DNA from: Wurfbainia villosa
Taxonomy: Eukaryota > Streptophyta > Magnoliopsida > Zingiberales > Zingiberaceae
Length of the DNA stretch: 64,000 nt
Reading direction: 5' to 3'
NCBI GenBank assembly: GCA_025175895.1
Contig: JAKLTH010000238.1
Coordinates: 4,588,001 to 4,652,000 of the forward strand
Shown here: positions 22,828 through 37,800 of the stretch, piece after piece
How positions within the stretch are numbered: the first letter of the stretch is position 1
Layout of the letters: the number at the start of each line of letters is the position of its first letter
Position numbers and translations under genes: made by a program
Notes under the pieces: generated by a model
Seen by the model: the letters and a program-made list of their open reading frames with translations, nothing else
Told to the model about the DNA's origin: nothing
Database searches by the model: none

Positions 22828-25800
22828 TTAGTCAACGCGAGGCAATAAGAACATGAAACCTGAGTTCTCCCGAATAAGTGGGGGTGGCTCTATGTCAGCA
22901 ATGTCAATCGGTTCCATTGACTTTGATATATCATCAACTGAAAATGGTATGCTGCATGATCAAACAAGAAATGAGCTTCCAAAGGATTCGTAATGGTAGA
23001 ATAGCAATCAAAAGCAACGGTCAAATATTCAACTTCACCTAGACAATCTGGATTTTCTTACCTTGAGTCATCATCTAATAAGAACGACGTGCTTACGGGA
23101 TTGTTTGAATCTTCAATCATCAGCACCCTCATGTTGGATATAACCTAGTCAATTTATAGATGAAATATTAGACATTTTGCACTCCAATAGTTTTTCTTAT
23201 TGCATTTTTCATGAATGTACTATCTTACCTCAAGAGACACACTATGTGTTCCATATTTATCGTCCCAGTACATTGTACTTATCCGATATAATTGTTGCAC
23301 ACTAAGTACCTGCATATTTAGAAGTAAAATTTGTTGGATCATCAATAACGGTCAGAGGAGATGCAAGAAGATGTAAAACTTTTAACTTACAGGACAAAGG
23401 TCATGGCTAATTTCATCCAAGGTCTTCTTTGGCTTTTGATGGATGACCTGAAAAACTCATAGTTGAGTTGATTTGTATATTCTCTAATTTGAAGTTGTTC
23501 AGACTTAGCAATCGTTTTCTATTTCTAGATTTTTTTCAATTATGCAAATTAGTTATAGGGTGCAAGATGAATCAAGCATTATGTGCTGAATTTGTAGGAG
23601 AAGCTGCTAATTTGGATAGTATGAAATGAGATCGAACTGAATGTAATTATAAAGGATATATTACTAGTCAAAAGTATCAGGAAGAGCTAAGTGAAGGGTA
23701 TATTTATTCTTGCATATGTTCAAACTGCAGATAACTATCCATCAGAAAATTCATCGCGAATCATTAATCATCTGTCATAGTTCTAAAAGTATGCACACTT
23801 TCAAATGAAGTGGGTATAATTACCAGGAACCCAATAGCCTGTCTTATATGCTTTAGTTCATCCCATGACGAACCTGCATACTGTAACCAGGAAAAGGATA
23901 AATTTGGAAGAAGATAAACAAAGTATTCGCAAGCAACCTAGGCGGATTAAATTTTAAATCAACATGCAGCAACTATTTTAAGCAAACAAACAACATTCTT
24001 GTGCATCAAACAGTTGGGACATCAGTTGTCATTGCTAATGCTACATTTAGATTACTATGTAATCAACCGTGCCAATTATTCTTTATCTAGAATCTAATGC
24101 AGGTGTTGACAAAAATTTATATAGCCATCAGGATTTCAATCGCAAGTTTGATGATCATAAAAAATGTTTTATACAGTATTTCATCATTAATTTTAACTGT
24201 TGAGAAAAACCCACGAGACAATAACCATATGCTCTTGGACTTTGTTGCAACTCTATTTTCTGTACAAGTCAAGGGGAAGCTTCAGTCCAACTGAAAATAA
24301 GACACTTTGGCAAAGTGGCCATTGATACTTAAGCATTGTCCAAAAGGGCCTCACTTAACTACAATGGACTAAAGGGAGAAGATTATCTTTTATTCCTCTC
24401 GTGCCTTCTTAGACCCAAGATTGCTAGAGGTGAGAGACTCTCTGGTAGTATGTAGAAGCCAAATGTGAGTGCATTATAATGTGAAAGGAGTCCAATCCAA
24501 CCCAAAATACAAAAACATATATGTGGGTAAGGTGGATCTGTTGATAGTTAAGCCTGCCAAGAGGGCCTCCCATTATCATGTGAACTAAAGGAGGTGACAC
24601 TTATTCATGTCTCATGCCCCATCAATCTCAACATCATCGGGGACGATGACGGACTAGCTTTGATACCGTGTGAAAGCCTGAATAGGCCAATCCAATAGAA
24701 AATGTCAAAGGCCCTTAGGTGGGATCTTTTAATACCTGAGCATGTCAATAGAGCTTCAAATAGAAATCTGAAATTAAAAAGGAGATTACTCTTATTAGTC
24801 TCATGCCCTTTCACATACCCCTTCCTTAGTCCAATATCATCCCAAGTGGCAGGCTAAACTACTTGTTGCTAACTGATGATATGAGGACTTCACAACTTAA
24901 ACTTTATACTCTGCATACTTCTTTATTCCTATTAATGCTAAAGGAAAAATTCTGTTAGGGTTTTCTTCTTATTCACAAAATAATATTACAAATTAGTTGA
25001 TGACTATTATAGTGTTTATGTTTTGCTCCTTATACTGTTTACATATTGGTGTCTGATAGTTTCCTCAAGTTGGTTCAAATATATCATAGAAATCCAACTT
25101 ATTAGAAATGTAGTTGATCATAAGAACTCTTTCAAGGTTTGGTGAGCAATTCTGTTAACTGACCTTTGGAGCTAGTGAATAATAGGAAGATCTCATTGCA
25201 CTTCCTTTCTTTGATAAAGTGACAATCAATCTCAATGTATTTTGTTCTCTTATGAGCATTATAAGCTCTGTGCATAGTGGTTGGTTTGTCAAAAAAAAAA
25301 AAAAATCATTGGCTCCAAAGGGAGCTGCGACCTGGCTCAGTTAACAACTGTTTTGACCCAAACAAACTCAAATGTTGTTGGCTTTCATTGTTCTATATTG
25401 TGCCTCTTGGCTACTATATTTTGTTTCTGCTTTCCTAAAATAGATCGTTGGAATTGAACTAAGTTAATTGACTTGGCTTGGTTTGGATAAGTTAGGGTTA
25501 AACCAAATTAGATAATTTAGGTTTGGTTTGGTTTACATGATTTGGATTGGTTCAATTAAATTCTCGGTTCACATGGTTTATGGTTTTCAAGATGTTTATA
25601 TATTAGAGGAGTTTAGGGTTAGGTTTATTCTAAGGTATTTTCTTTGTGTCGGCTCCCTTCCCTCCCTTTCTTGCAATTTCACCTAATAGCAATCCTTTTG
25701 TTTGTAAGGGATAATATAATAGGAGTTCCAAGAATCAAGGAAATTATTTAGTTTACCTTTTCTAGAGCCGTGGTTATAAAGTAAGGCCTTTATTATGGTC

Positions 25801-28800
25801 CTTATTTTTGACATTATAAAGTTGAATTCATGCTTATATTGATTTATAACTTGTATATCTAGTTGTTAAAGGAGCATAAAGATGCTTTAGGTGATTGATA
25901 AGGATGTGAATTCCTTCAATTAACGTAGGTTTTTCTTGTTTGATTGTATTTGACATTTTCCTTGTGCATGATTAAATTGACAAATTATGATTTTGTGACC
26001 AACTGAATATGTTATTTTAAAGGAAAATTTTTAAAAGAAAATATTGCATGATAAAATTGGGGTTAAAGATAAATCTCTTGAGGCGATTCAATTTATTTTA
26101 AAAACCACTCTACGCTCTTGCCTTTGTTATCTGTCTTTTATGATCTTCTTGTTTCTTCACACTTATGTACCATTATTACAGAATAAAAAGATGCTAGGCT
26201 TGATAGAAAATGAAAATCTTAGGAAAGTACTTTAAAGGTATATGAATTACTTCATAAACACTGAAAAATTGAGATTTATACAAATTATAATTTAATAAAT
26301 ATAATATTGAAAGAATTACTTGTAACATAGAGCTTCAGCTCCGCCCTTAGAAGACATGATTTATAAGGTACCATGTAGTGAATATGAAATAGTTGAGTAC
26401 GAGAAGTTTCAATACGGTGTCAATACTTTCTTTTTACAACACCATTCTATTGGGATGTTTGTGGCAAGAAGATTGATGGATAATCCTACTATTTGAAAGA
26501 AATTATTGGGAAATACGAGAGTACTCTTTATCATTTCGGCTTTGAAGAACTTCAGTTAACTACTAAATTGGGCTTAATCTTGATGTAGAATGAAGAAAAA
26601 ATGAAGACAAGTTCAAAATACTCTTTTATTAGGAAGCACCAAATTATTCGAGAATATTCATTAATAAATGTAACAAACTTCTAGAACCCAAAAGTAAACT
26701 TCACACAACTTAAACCCCATGTATTGAAATAAATCAAGGCAAAGGGTACAAATGCAAACTCATGCATTCTATTAACGAATGAGGTATGTTTTATCTAGTT
26801 GATATGCCCAGCACTCAATAGATGAAAGATTAAACAAAGAGGGTACTATTTTAGATGTTGGAGATTAGGATGAATAAGGCGACTGTGAATTTGTAAGGGT
26901 AATGGAGTGGCCATAAACGATGAACAAGAAAAAACAAATAATCACATCTAGTCCCTATATTCCATAAATCTCATACCCTACGCCAAACACTTTATTGGTC
27001 CTCAAATCTTGGATGACAACAGAAATAGCATTAAACATGACAGAGCAATTCAAGAATCTATTTAATTTACAAATTAATAATAAGCTAAATGGAAATTCAG
27101 GAATACCAAAGTTGGGTGGGATATGCAATGATGCTGAAATGGAAACACTTCTAATGCCTTTAACTAATAAATGAGACCTGTTGGCTTGGTGACATTGGTA
27201 GAACTAGAAGGTGGTGTGAGCTTAGAGAACGAAAATATATTACCCAAAACATTAGAGGCATATGAATCCAAAATCCATAGAGAAAATCCAATTCTATGAG
27301 ATAAGAAAACAATAGATATACCTCTATAATCTACAATCAAGAAATAATGCAAATTGGCTTAATCTACTTTAAGAGAACCTAGTCAGTGGGAGATACATAA
27401 GAGAAGAGGTGAAGTTACTTGGTCAACAACTACTAAAGCTGATTGGTACAATTGAGATGACGCTACTGGTTATGCATTTAGTTTCTTATTCACATTGGGA
27501 TTTTGAGCTCCAACAGAAACTATTTCACCATACACAATTGGTTGTTAAGTTCCACCAAACGAAATGGGTATGAGAATGAAGGTAGGAGGAGATCATAGGT
27601 TCGAAGAAAACCTAGGAAGATCTTCGGTGATCAAACAATGGACTCATATTTGGAATGGGTGGTCGTAAAGCGAGTGGCGGATGGGACAAGGGAAATCTTG
27701 AACCTTGACAATGGAGGAATCTAGACCTAGTGATAGAGGCAGATTTCACTATGAGATCCTCTCTCTCTTGCTCCTGCTCCCAAGCCAAAGAAATCTTGTG
27801 GACTAACTGATTCACTATGAACATGGCAACACTAGAGAGAAAAAGGGCATGAATCTTGTTACAACTATCCTTGACACGGATGCAATTATCAACTCACAGA
27901 AATTGATGCCACTTGAGGAGGAGAACCTTAAAATCTATAAGATTTCTCAAACTGAGCTTGAGCACTATAGTCACCAAACTCCTTGAGCTTGCACCATCAA
28001 AGGTTGGCAACAAGGAGTGTGAGTGAAACTCGTGAAGAGTTCATGTGATCACAAGGAGGGGGACAATGATCTCTTATGGAAGCTATTCTAGCTTTGGTAC
28101 CTTCTTGCTGGAAAAATTCACTTAGGGTTCCTGTTCCCCTTTTCTCACAAAATATTAACAAATAGGTCACTGACTATTGTAGTATTTGCATTTAGTGTCT
28201 AACACCTATTAGTGTCTAATGTCTCAATTTTGTTATGTAAAATTTATCATAGGCTAAATAATTAACAAAGATAAGTGAATTTAACAAGTTTAGCCTACTT
28301 TTCATATAAGACTCTCATTTTAAAGAACAAATTAACCTTGAAAACACATCAGATAAGTGAAACAAGGATAAAGTGTATTCCATAACACCGACTTGTTTGT
28401 CCTGGCAAAAAAACCAGTAACAGATTATTATTTTGAAATAAGAAAGCTACCTCATCAGTTGCTTTGTAGCACCAATGTTCCAGTTCAGCTAATCCTGCCT
28501 TGACAAACTCACCATTACTAAATGAGCAACATTCTCTCCTTAAAAGAAGACTGCACCAAGAAACAAAGTTAGAATTTTTTTCCTTATCAACCACAAATTT
28601 GTTTCAGAAGCAGGCTGTATAAAATGTGCACCTGTTAAATAACTGTACATTTATAAAGGAGAATATCTGTCTAAAGACTTTCTGAACTAAGAACGGAGGC
28701 ACCTGGTCATAGAAGAACAAATGTCATGATCTAGAGGATGGACACTCATGTATAAGTAAATAAACATTAGACAAAGTAAAAGAGGTTCAGAGTATGGAGA

Positions 28801-31800
28801 ATAAACTGACATGATTGGCTTTCAATGTGGTCAAGAAACTGTCAAGACTCTTGACAATCCCTTGCCAGTGAGCAATTAAAGTTTGTTGTGCGGCAGTAGT
28901 TCCAGGCGAACGAGAAGACCCTTTGACTAGACTAGCTCTTGATGTTCGGGGGGCCTGATTTATTTAATTACAGAAGCAAACCCAAAAAATGAGGAAAACA
29001 AAAATCCTAAAGACATTACTTAACTAGAAAGAAAGCATCATGGTCAAACTTGTAACACAAAGTTAGCAAGGCAATTGCATGAGCTGAAAGTTAAAAGTCC
29101 ATCCTTAGACAAGTTTCAAAACACAAACAGCCCAATTTTACCTGAATGCACAAACCAACCAATGGAGATATCTCTTTCTTCAAATTATCCCGGACCATTC
29201 CATATATTTTCTCCACATATGCAGTGAGTTGTTGCTTGAATAATAGAGCAGGATACTTTGCTTCAACTTGGCGTAATTTATCTACCCCACTTGTCAAACT
29301 CCCATTAACTAAAGCAAGGTTCACACCATGAGGTGCACCCCTAAAACTCTGAGGAAAAAAGTGCACAATAAGAAAGTGTCCTGCAGGTTTGTTTCCAAAT
29401 GCAAACTGTAAAAATTAATAACATAATTCCAGACTTGAGTCATCCTCCCAAAAAGAGTAGCCGATGATGAGCGACGACGTTGAGGTGCCATGCCTGCTGC
29501 ACCACTTGCTTTCAGTGTGCGTTGGAGGAGCAACAATAATGTTGAAGAATTGGAAAGCCAATAAGCCAATATCTCATTATTATCCTGAGTCTTAATATAG
29601 AGAGAATAGCATCATATGATCAATAAAACTATTCAAAAGCAAGAAAATATAACGGAAATAATAGACCGATTCAAACCTCAATAGCATGACCAATTGTCTG
29701 AATAATACGATCAAAAACACTTGTGCGCTCCACTTCAAATGATCGCCATTGCAGAAGACATTTATAAGTAACGCAGGCAGCAACAGGTCTTCTCCCTGCA
29801 AATCCCAAGTCTTGTGCAATACACCTAATCAACAATTCTTGGTTTTCCTGTAATAGCAGTAAACAAGTCAGATTGAAGTGACAGAATCAACCAAAGGTGC
29901 ACGATTAGAGAACCATTCTTTAGGCAGAATAAAGATAATAAGTTAATCAACCTGTTGTTTTTCATTGAGATTTCTTTGTGGCTTATCCTCTATTTCAGAA
30001 CTCTCCCTCATGTTAAATGATGCACTAAGGGAATCCTAAGCCACATAAATCACATCAGTAGAAAAAAATCATGTCAAGTCTGTACAAAGCTAGAATATTA
30101 ACAAGAAGAAGCTTCATCTTACTGAGATACTTCTAGTTTCGCCATTGATAGAATGACCATTTTCAGAACTCCTCTGGTGTGACATTCAGGAAAAGAAAAG
30201 GTTTAATAGGAAAAAATATAGGCAAGATAAATAAAATAATAAGTTTGTTACATTCACCTGAAATATTGATTTTGAACGTCCAGATAATAATTTATTGGGT
30301 GCCATGGATAAAGCCTGCTGACGAAATACCTTATTTTCTGAGTCCACATTTGCTAGCTTCTCTTCAAGCCTAATTGAGCAAGAATATAATTAACGTATCT
30401 AAAATGGAAATTGCTACTATACAACTAAGCAATAGAAACAGGTTTAGATAGCTATTTTCTCCTATTATGCCACATGAAGTGAATATTAGAAAGCATTTTC
30501 ACACCAAATGAAACTCCAATCAATGCCATAATTTTGGTGTTTGCAGCCTCCTTCAATGAAATAAAGTAAACCTTCCATGGTCAGATAGTAGCAACTTTCA
30601 ACATAGTTATTGTAACACAATCAGACAATCTCTATAATGTTTTTCACTATATCAATCACTTGTAGAGAATAAATGCTGGTGTAAATAATTTCAACCTCTG
30701 CAGGATTAATTTCAAATATACTTCTTGAAGTATTCCTAAAGTGGAAAACTCATAACAACCACAGCAGGGGAATTCAACTTGTGAGCAACTTTTCCAATGA
30801 AGGTCCCAAAAGTGCAGTAGACTAGATACCAGATATATGAGAAACTGATGCCGAGGCCAAGATATTTATCAATACACATAATAATATCTATTATTAAGCT
30901 CTATGGAGTCCTTGATTTCACCATAATTATGTATCTGAGAAAGAGATACTAAACATTTGTATTAATAGTGATGAACTCCGGAGAGAGCAAAAGTTAAAAC
31001 CTATGCATGGTTTCCTTCAGTTGAAGTAATTTTCCTTCTGCTTCAAGTAACTTCTTCTTTCGTTCTTCGCTTACTTGTTCTTCTTCAGTGTATTTGCTTT
31101 CAGCGTCATCAGCTCTTTGTTTTTCAGACTGTAGGGAAGCCTAAAAGGACAAGAAAATGGCATTGAAATTAATCATGTTCATATTGTAAAGGGCACAGAT
31201 TTCTGGAAGATGTGTAAAATGCAAATAATTAAAAAAACAAACTTGCCTAGGAATTTGCTTCACTAGAGAAATCCTCAGACTAATGAAAAACATAAACAAT
31301 ACTAGTGTATGTACCTAACCTAATAACCATAAACTATATATAACAACCAAGTCTTATTCCAATATGTGAGGTCGACTATATAGAAAACCATAAACTATAT
31401 AAAAACATCAAATGTGGAAAATTAAACTCTGTCAATCCTTGTCAGGTACTGAGTAAATTCCTCTTAGACGAGAGAACACATGTTGAAGCATGTTACAACA
31501 TTATCCATCCACGGTTTGGAAAGGAAAATGCTATGTATTTCCACTTCTCATTCAATTAAGGAAAATGTTATTCTTACTGATAAATCTACTGGTAGAATCT
31601 TCCTGAAGCTACTACACCAAGATGTAAACATGAAGGGGGAAATAAGTCACAGTCAAATAAATCTTGATCGCAAACCATTGAAAGAACATCATACCCACTA
31701 GACCTTGCAATATAGATAAAGTCAAAAATTATGCTAAAGTTATGGCTACAGATGAAGACAAGCACCTTCAAATTCTCCACCTCAGCTGTCAAGGAATCAA

Positions 31801-34800
31801 TCTTCTCAGTATCTTGCACAAGAACAGTAGTTTCCTTGACAACAGGAGGTGCTTCTTCAATAGCCTTCCTAGCTGCCTCTCGTTCCTTGACAAGCATTGC
31901 AGTTGTCTCATCTACTTTACTTTGCAGTCCTTGCAAAGAGTTCTGCAATTTTGCAATCTCTTGCCCTTTAGCTTCCTCTAAGTCTGTCTGTATTCATCAC
32001 ATAACCTAAATCAACTTCAGTATAATGTTTAAAATGAAAAAAAAATGCATCAGAGAATACATAAAACAAAGCATGAAGATCTGTGATCCTTTCATGATTA
32101 TTCTCTCCAGGTCATGTCCATCATTGCAGCTGCTAAAGTAGTAACTATGAAATATCCAAACATTACCCGCAAACGCTTTTCCAACTGCAAACGCCATGTA
32201 AGCTCTTCTACTGCCTTTTCAAGTTTATCCTTTGCTTCCTTGAGGGCACCTGTTTCTCGTGCAGCCTGAAACAAACAACAGAAACAGAAAAGAACTAATA
32301 ATGATGGCCATATCATTGGACTACAAGTATTCCTTTGTCAAACAATTTTTGTAAGTAAAAATTGGGAAGGATGCGATTGTGTTTGGAAGTATTTCCTCAA
32401 TGGATGAGGTCTAATGGAAGAATAAATACTTGGAATGAAACAGCTGCGGTATTTCCATTCTCTCCTTTCTTTGCAGTTGGTTAAACTCAAGATAATGGAG
32501 TATTATTACTAAGCACAATGCATATACACAATCATTGATATGATTCATTGTGGAAGTTCCCAAGTAGTTGGGCTAGTAGCTTCTTATTGTTGTTTTGTTT
32601 TTTAAACACAAGGATAGGAAGGAAAGGGGCAGATGCTTATACTTTCCTTTTCAAATGTGTGTTCTCATACTAATGCACAGAATGTGCACTAATTTATGCC
32701 CATGAAATTCCAAGCAACAGAAGTGCAGTCTTGATTGTGGATCTATGCAATAATTTCATACACATGACTGATTAGAGAACAATAAAACTATGGAGGGTTT
32801 TCAAATTTTTCTGTTGACAACCAATTGTACCTTATTCTCTTAAAATTAAAGCATAAGTCAATTCCGAGCATATCCCAGAGTAAATCATATGTACCATTAT
32901 AACAGCATGGGACCTCATCAAAACTAACCAAAAACTTCAAAGAAATCCTAGCCATACAAGTTATGGTGGTATGTTCCTATGGCACAGGAATTCCATGGTG
33001 AAATAAAAAGTATTTGCTCTCTCATCAAAGTTCATGTAGCCTTTCATGCTAGTGCATACATAGGCCATACAAAAGAAAACAAGTAGTCCTTGGCATGCTC
33101 ATCTACATGATTGTCTCCAAGTATACATGTATCAGCATGTTCCATCAGAAAAGTGTTTCATATCATGAACCTTGTTCAAATGAAAGAAGTTGACATCTTC
33201 CAAGAAAATATGTAAAAAAATAATAATACACACACATATATAATAAAAACAAAAACACTTTTCTCAGTGATGGTTAACAAATTTGAAAGGATATGCACGC
33301 AAACATAGAACTGATGAAGAAGAAACTATAAAGAACCCAATTTGATCACATGTTTCTATCATCATGAACCTGCAGAAATAGCTAAATTGCAAGAGCAAAG
33401 TACCAACCATTTTTAGCTTCCTAAGCTCTCTCCTTGCAACCCTTCCTCTCCATCGACACTGCGTAACAATTGCTGCTCTCTTTAGTTTCTTGTAGTATGA
33501 ATGAGCTCTATAACAACGCCATTTAGCCTGCAAAAGAGAACAATAAGATAGCAGTAATATGAAAAAGAGAAGATTTAATTTTATAGACATTGTAAAACTA
33601 AGAAATTGATGATCTCATCATGAAAGAACAACCTGAATAAAAATTGCTGCCTTTGTTTGTCTCCTAAATCTAAACTCATTCCGAGCAGCCAAAAATCTAA
33701 AACCAGTTTGTAGGACAAGAACTGAATATTGCAGTTTTTTGTAAGCCTTCTTAGAGTTATGTCGTCGCAAATTTTTCTGAACAATAATTGCAGCATTCTC
33801 CCTTCTCATGTTCTCATATAACTTACAAGCCAATCTTCCTATAAACACAATAATGTTAGATGAATAAAGAACCAAAGAATATATTGAGACATTGAGATCA
33901 GCTGGACACACTTCTCCACAATGACTGCACATGAATGGCAGCCTTCCGTAAAGCAATAAATTGTTTCCGCAAAATATGTGTACGTATTTGATTTTGAATA
34001 GTCTTTGCTGCTCTGTTAAGAACTTCGGCTCGTAAAGCATCTAACTCTGCCATCTGACCAGCTCTAAGGAAAACTTTTGTTTTACCTATCTGGAAATTCA
34101 GGATGCATTGCAAGAAAGACATGAAGAATAAAGAGTTGAGAATTCACCCCTAAAAAACTTGAAAGCAAAGGCAAACACCACAAAAATAAGGATTCATGAT
34201 GCAAAGCGCATTCCAGATAAAAGTGGCCTGTGGCCTATGTAACTCTGAAAATTTTAGTCAATATAGCAAACGTGGTGTATATTCCTAAATAGACTGTGGT
34301 AGGAAAAAAAATGAGTTGTGCAAAGAGAAGTTGTGAAAAAAAGGGAGAATTCAAAAATAATGAAGTTGTGCAAAGAGAAAACTATTGTGACAAATACGGT
34401 CAAAGAATCACCTGAAATCCTTTCAAGCCTTTACTTTCCAGAATCTTCCTGCAAGCTGTCTTTTCATCGCTAATCATGAATGCAAAATCAAAAAAGAAAA
34501 TTTTCTCATAAGTTCAAAGTCATGTAATCTAATTTAAACCCCAAATACTATCATACGCAAGATTAGATAGAACTTACTTCCCAACCAAAGCTTCTGGAAC
34601 AAGAACACCAAAACGGTGCAAAAACTCGTAGAAAATACGACGCGTAGGAAATCCAGCACAGCTGATTCTTATAGCCTCAAGAACACCCTGATGTCACCAA
34701 AAACATAATAAAAGGAAACAATGGAATGACAAGTGGTATGAAACAACAATTTTCAAAACCAAATAACATGACCTAAGCTACTCACACCACAGCGTAATTG

Positions 34801-37800
34801 TTGCATGACATTGGCATTCTCAAATATAGCAGGTTTTAGAAGGTTATTTGGCTTCACACATCTGATATAATGGGGTTCTGTGGAATTTAATGTATCCATC
34901 AAAGCCTGCAGTTGTTGCTGAAGCAAATGCAAACTATAGTGAGAAACATCATTCCATATTAGATGGGCCTTCCAATGTTCTCAAGCATAAATATTTTCAA
35001 CAATAGAGGAAGACAAATATGCACCTTAAAGCGAGAACCGATTGATGAAAATTTAGAAGATTTGCTTGTTTCCTCAGGAAGAGGAGGAAAAAGGCCTGAA
35101 ACAAATGAGCATTTTGAAGCACTCAACAAATCTTGGTGTTCTGCCACGACATAATCCTTGTTTTTATCCAGGAAAAGATCAGATTGATACAAAACCTAAT
35201 CATAGAAAACAAACACATTAAAATAAAAGTGTGATAATAATTTTAGGCTAAATCAAGAATCCAACCTCTCCAGCATAATGATTAATAGCAAAATCAGTGC
35301 GTGAAAGCTTGGGCTTGATGAAGCGTTTGTGTGTTTTAAATGTCTGGTAAAGTTTTTGAGCAAAGGTTTCATGTGTTGATTTAGGAAACATACTGCATAT
35401 AAGTAGATTATCAGCCAATAATTTATCCACTCTCAAAATGTAAAATCCAGAAGATAAGTGTTAAAAACTAAGATGAAAATCCAAACCATGCTTCATCAAG
35501 AAGTGCAATCACACCTCCAGGTTTCTGTAAAAAAAGGAATTGCAGAATAAGCTTCCTTGTATGAATCTCTATTCATTACAACGATTGATAACCATTGACA
35601 AAACATAACAGTTTTAATCAGTTGTAAAATACCAGAAAATCAATTGAGATATTAAGGAAAATAAAATTTCCATCAAACAAAGAGAGACAAAACAGTCTAA
35701 GAAGCAACATGTAAAATAAAATTCATGCTAGTTCCCATCAGATAAGACACCTCATCAAATACATGAAAACCTGGAAATAGGAGCAGCATATGAAGGAAAA
35801 CTTGGGAGCAAGGGGTTAATAAATTCAATAGAAACTACACTAAAATTAAAAAGAAGAAACATGCAGTATAAGAAAAGCAATTGATCATGTTTAGGGACCA
35901 AATGTAATGCAAATAATGCAAATATTATGATCTCTGTGAACATTTAAGTGGAATCTATCCAAGATAAACTAGGTTAATGATCAAGGGAAAAGTACTAAAT
36001 CTTTTTCTAATCCAATTAAAGAAGGAAGATAATTGATGATGTTGTTTTTTTTTAATCCAATTAAAGGAGGAAGATAATTGTGGAGTTTTAATTCTGCTAA
36101 TGCTAACTACTCGTAGAAACTACGATGCGTAGGAAGATCAATTATCTCATAGATCAATAACATTATCTCATTGACGTTTGCATCAATTATCTATTAATCA
36201 TAGTGCAACAACATCTCATAAGCATAATTACGATGGAAGAATCATCATTAGTTGAAACTGCTCATGCTCTACTTCCACACATGCTTATTCTTCTTGTATT
36301 GATGTACCTCTCACTACATGGAATCTGATAAATCATATGTCATCCTCTACTCTTCAAAAACAGATTCCCTTAGCATTCCTCTTTCCTAGGGATGCTTTAT
36401 ATGTAATTCCTTCACAAGTGTTTGGTTGTACATGCTTTGTCAATCTCTCATTTTCAAGGTTGGACAAGTTACTCTCGATCTACTAAGTATGTCTTTCTTG
36501 GCTACCTAGACCTCCAGAAGGGCTACCATTTCTTCTCTATTTGAAGTAACTTCTATCTAGAGTAACATTGTGGGTTTAACTCTGCTGATACGGCTTTCTT
36601 TAAGTTGACTCCCTTCTCATCTCTACACTCTAATTTTGAGTGGGTGTAGGTAGTGCTTCCTATTTTTTCTTCAATGATCATTCTCATACCTCCTACCACC
36701 ATATCCTCTAACCCAGTAAACCAACTCTACATGCTTCCCGTATATCCAAGTGACTCTCCAACTCTCTTGTTGCCTATCATCATCTTGGATTCTACCTCTC
36801 ATATGCATCTTACCATTACACTATACAATAACAATAGCAATTAAACCTCATCCCACTAGGTGGGATCGGCTATGGAAACAATCTAGCATTAGCATAATAA
36901 TGCGATTGATTCATTCACTGAACATTCGCTTGTGTTTGACACTAGTTAGCAACCTAACACAACCCTCAACCTTATTCATCCAGGCTTGGGACCGACATCA
37001 ACGGTTTTTCCCATTGCACTCTATAAAGATACATAAAAGTGTTCTACTTAGTGTGGCACCCAAATTCTGTATTTTTGTCCTCTTTAGAGGTTGGTCGTGA
37101 TTGATAAGCTAGCTGATTGACACTTTCTTTCATATGGCCATGATTAATCCAATTTTCACCTTAGTAGTCGTCTTTGTTTATTCTTTCATCAACCCGTCAT
37201 TAAGGGTATCTTCCTTCATGGTAATCTTACTAAGCAGATATAGACTGATATGGAACAACCTCAAGAATTTATTGCTAAGGAGGAGATTGACCTAATAAAA
37301 GTTGGAAAAAAAATGTTGCATGGGCTAAAGCAACTTTCAAGCACTTGATTCAAAAATTAACTTTCTCCTTTGTCAAGAAGGTTCTCCTTAGTCAAGAGGC
37401 ATATCCTTCTGGTATCATCATTATTGATTATGATTTCATTATAATTACACGATTGAAGGAGTACCTCTATCAATATTTTATACAAAACCTAGATAAACTT
37501 AAGTATCTCTTCAATATAGAGGTTGCTTACTCAAAGGGAAATTTACATCTCTCACTACAAGTATGTAGATGATAGATGATAGGTTTGGAGAGATTGGTAT
37601 GTTAGGGACCTAACCAGTTAACACTCCTATGTGTCATATTGTAAAATTTATATCAAGATAGGGAGAGTCATTATCTGATATAGGGAAGTACAGAAGACTC
37701 ATATGGAAATTGAACTACCTCACATTTGCAAGATGTGACATCTCATTTGTGATAAATGTAATCTCTCAGTCCTATATTGTGATCATTGGGAGGCAACCTA

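Noticed and set aside
27612..27824. 70-codon minus frame in myosin intron 34
   Set aside because: Within the decayed copia element; it does not match a conserved domain in that frame.
33910..33911. Alternative donor for myosin exon 20 two bases downstream (AGAAGT|GTGTCC)
   Set aside because: It would put exon 21 out of phase; ending at 33912 keeps the IQ motif reading [11 protein letters not shown].
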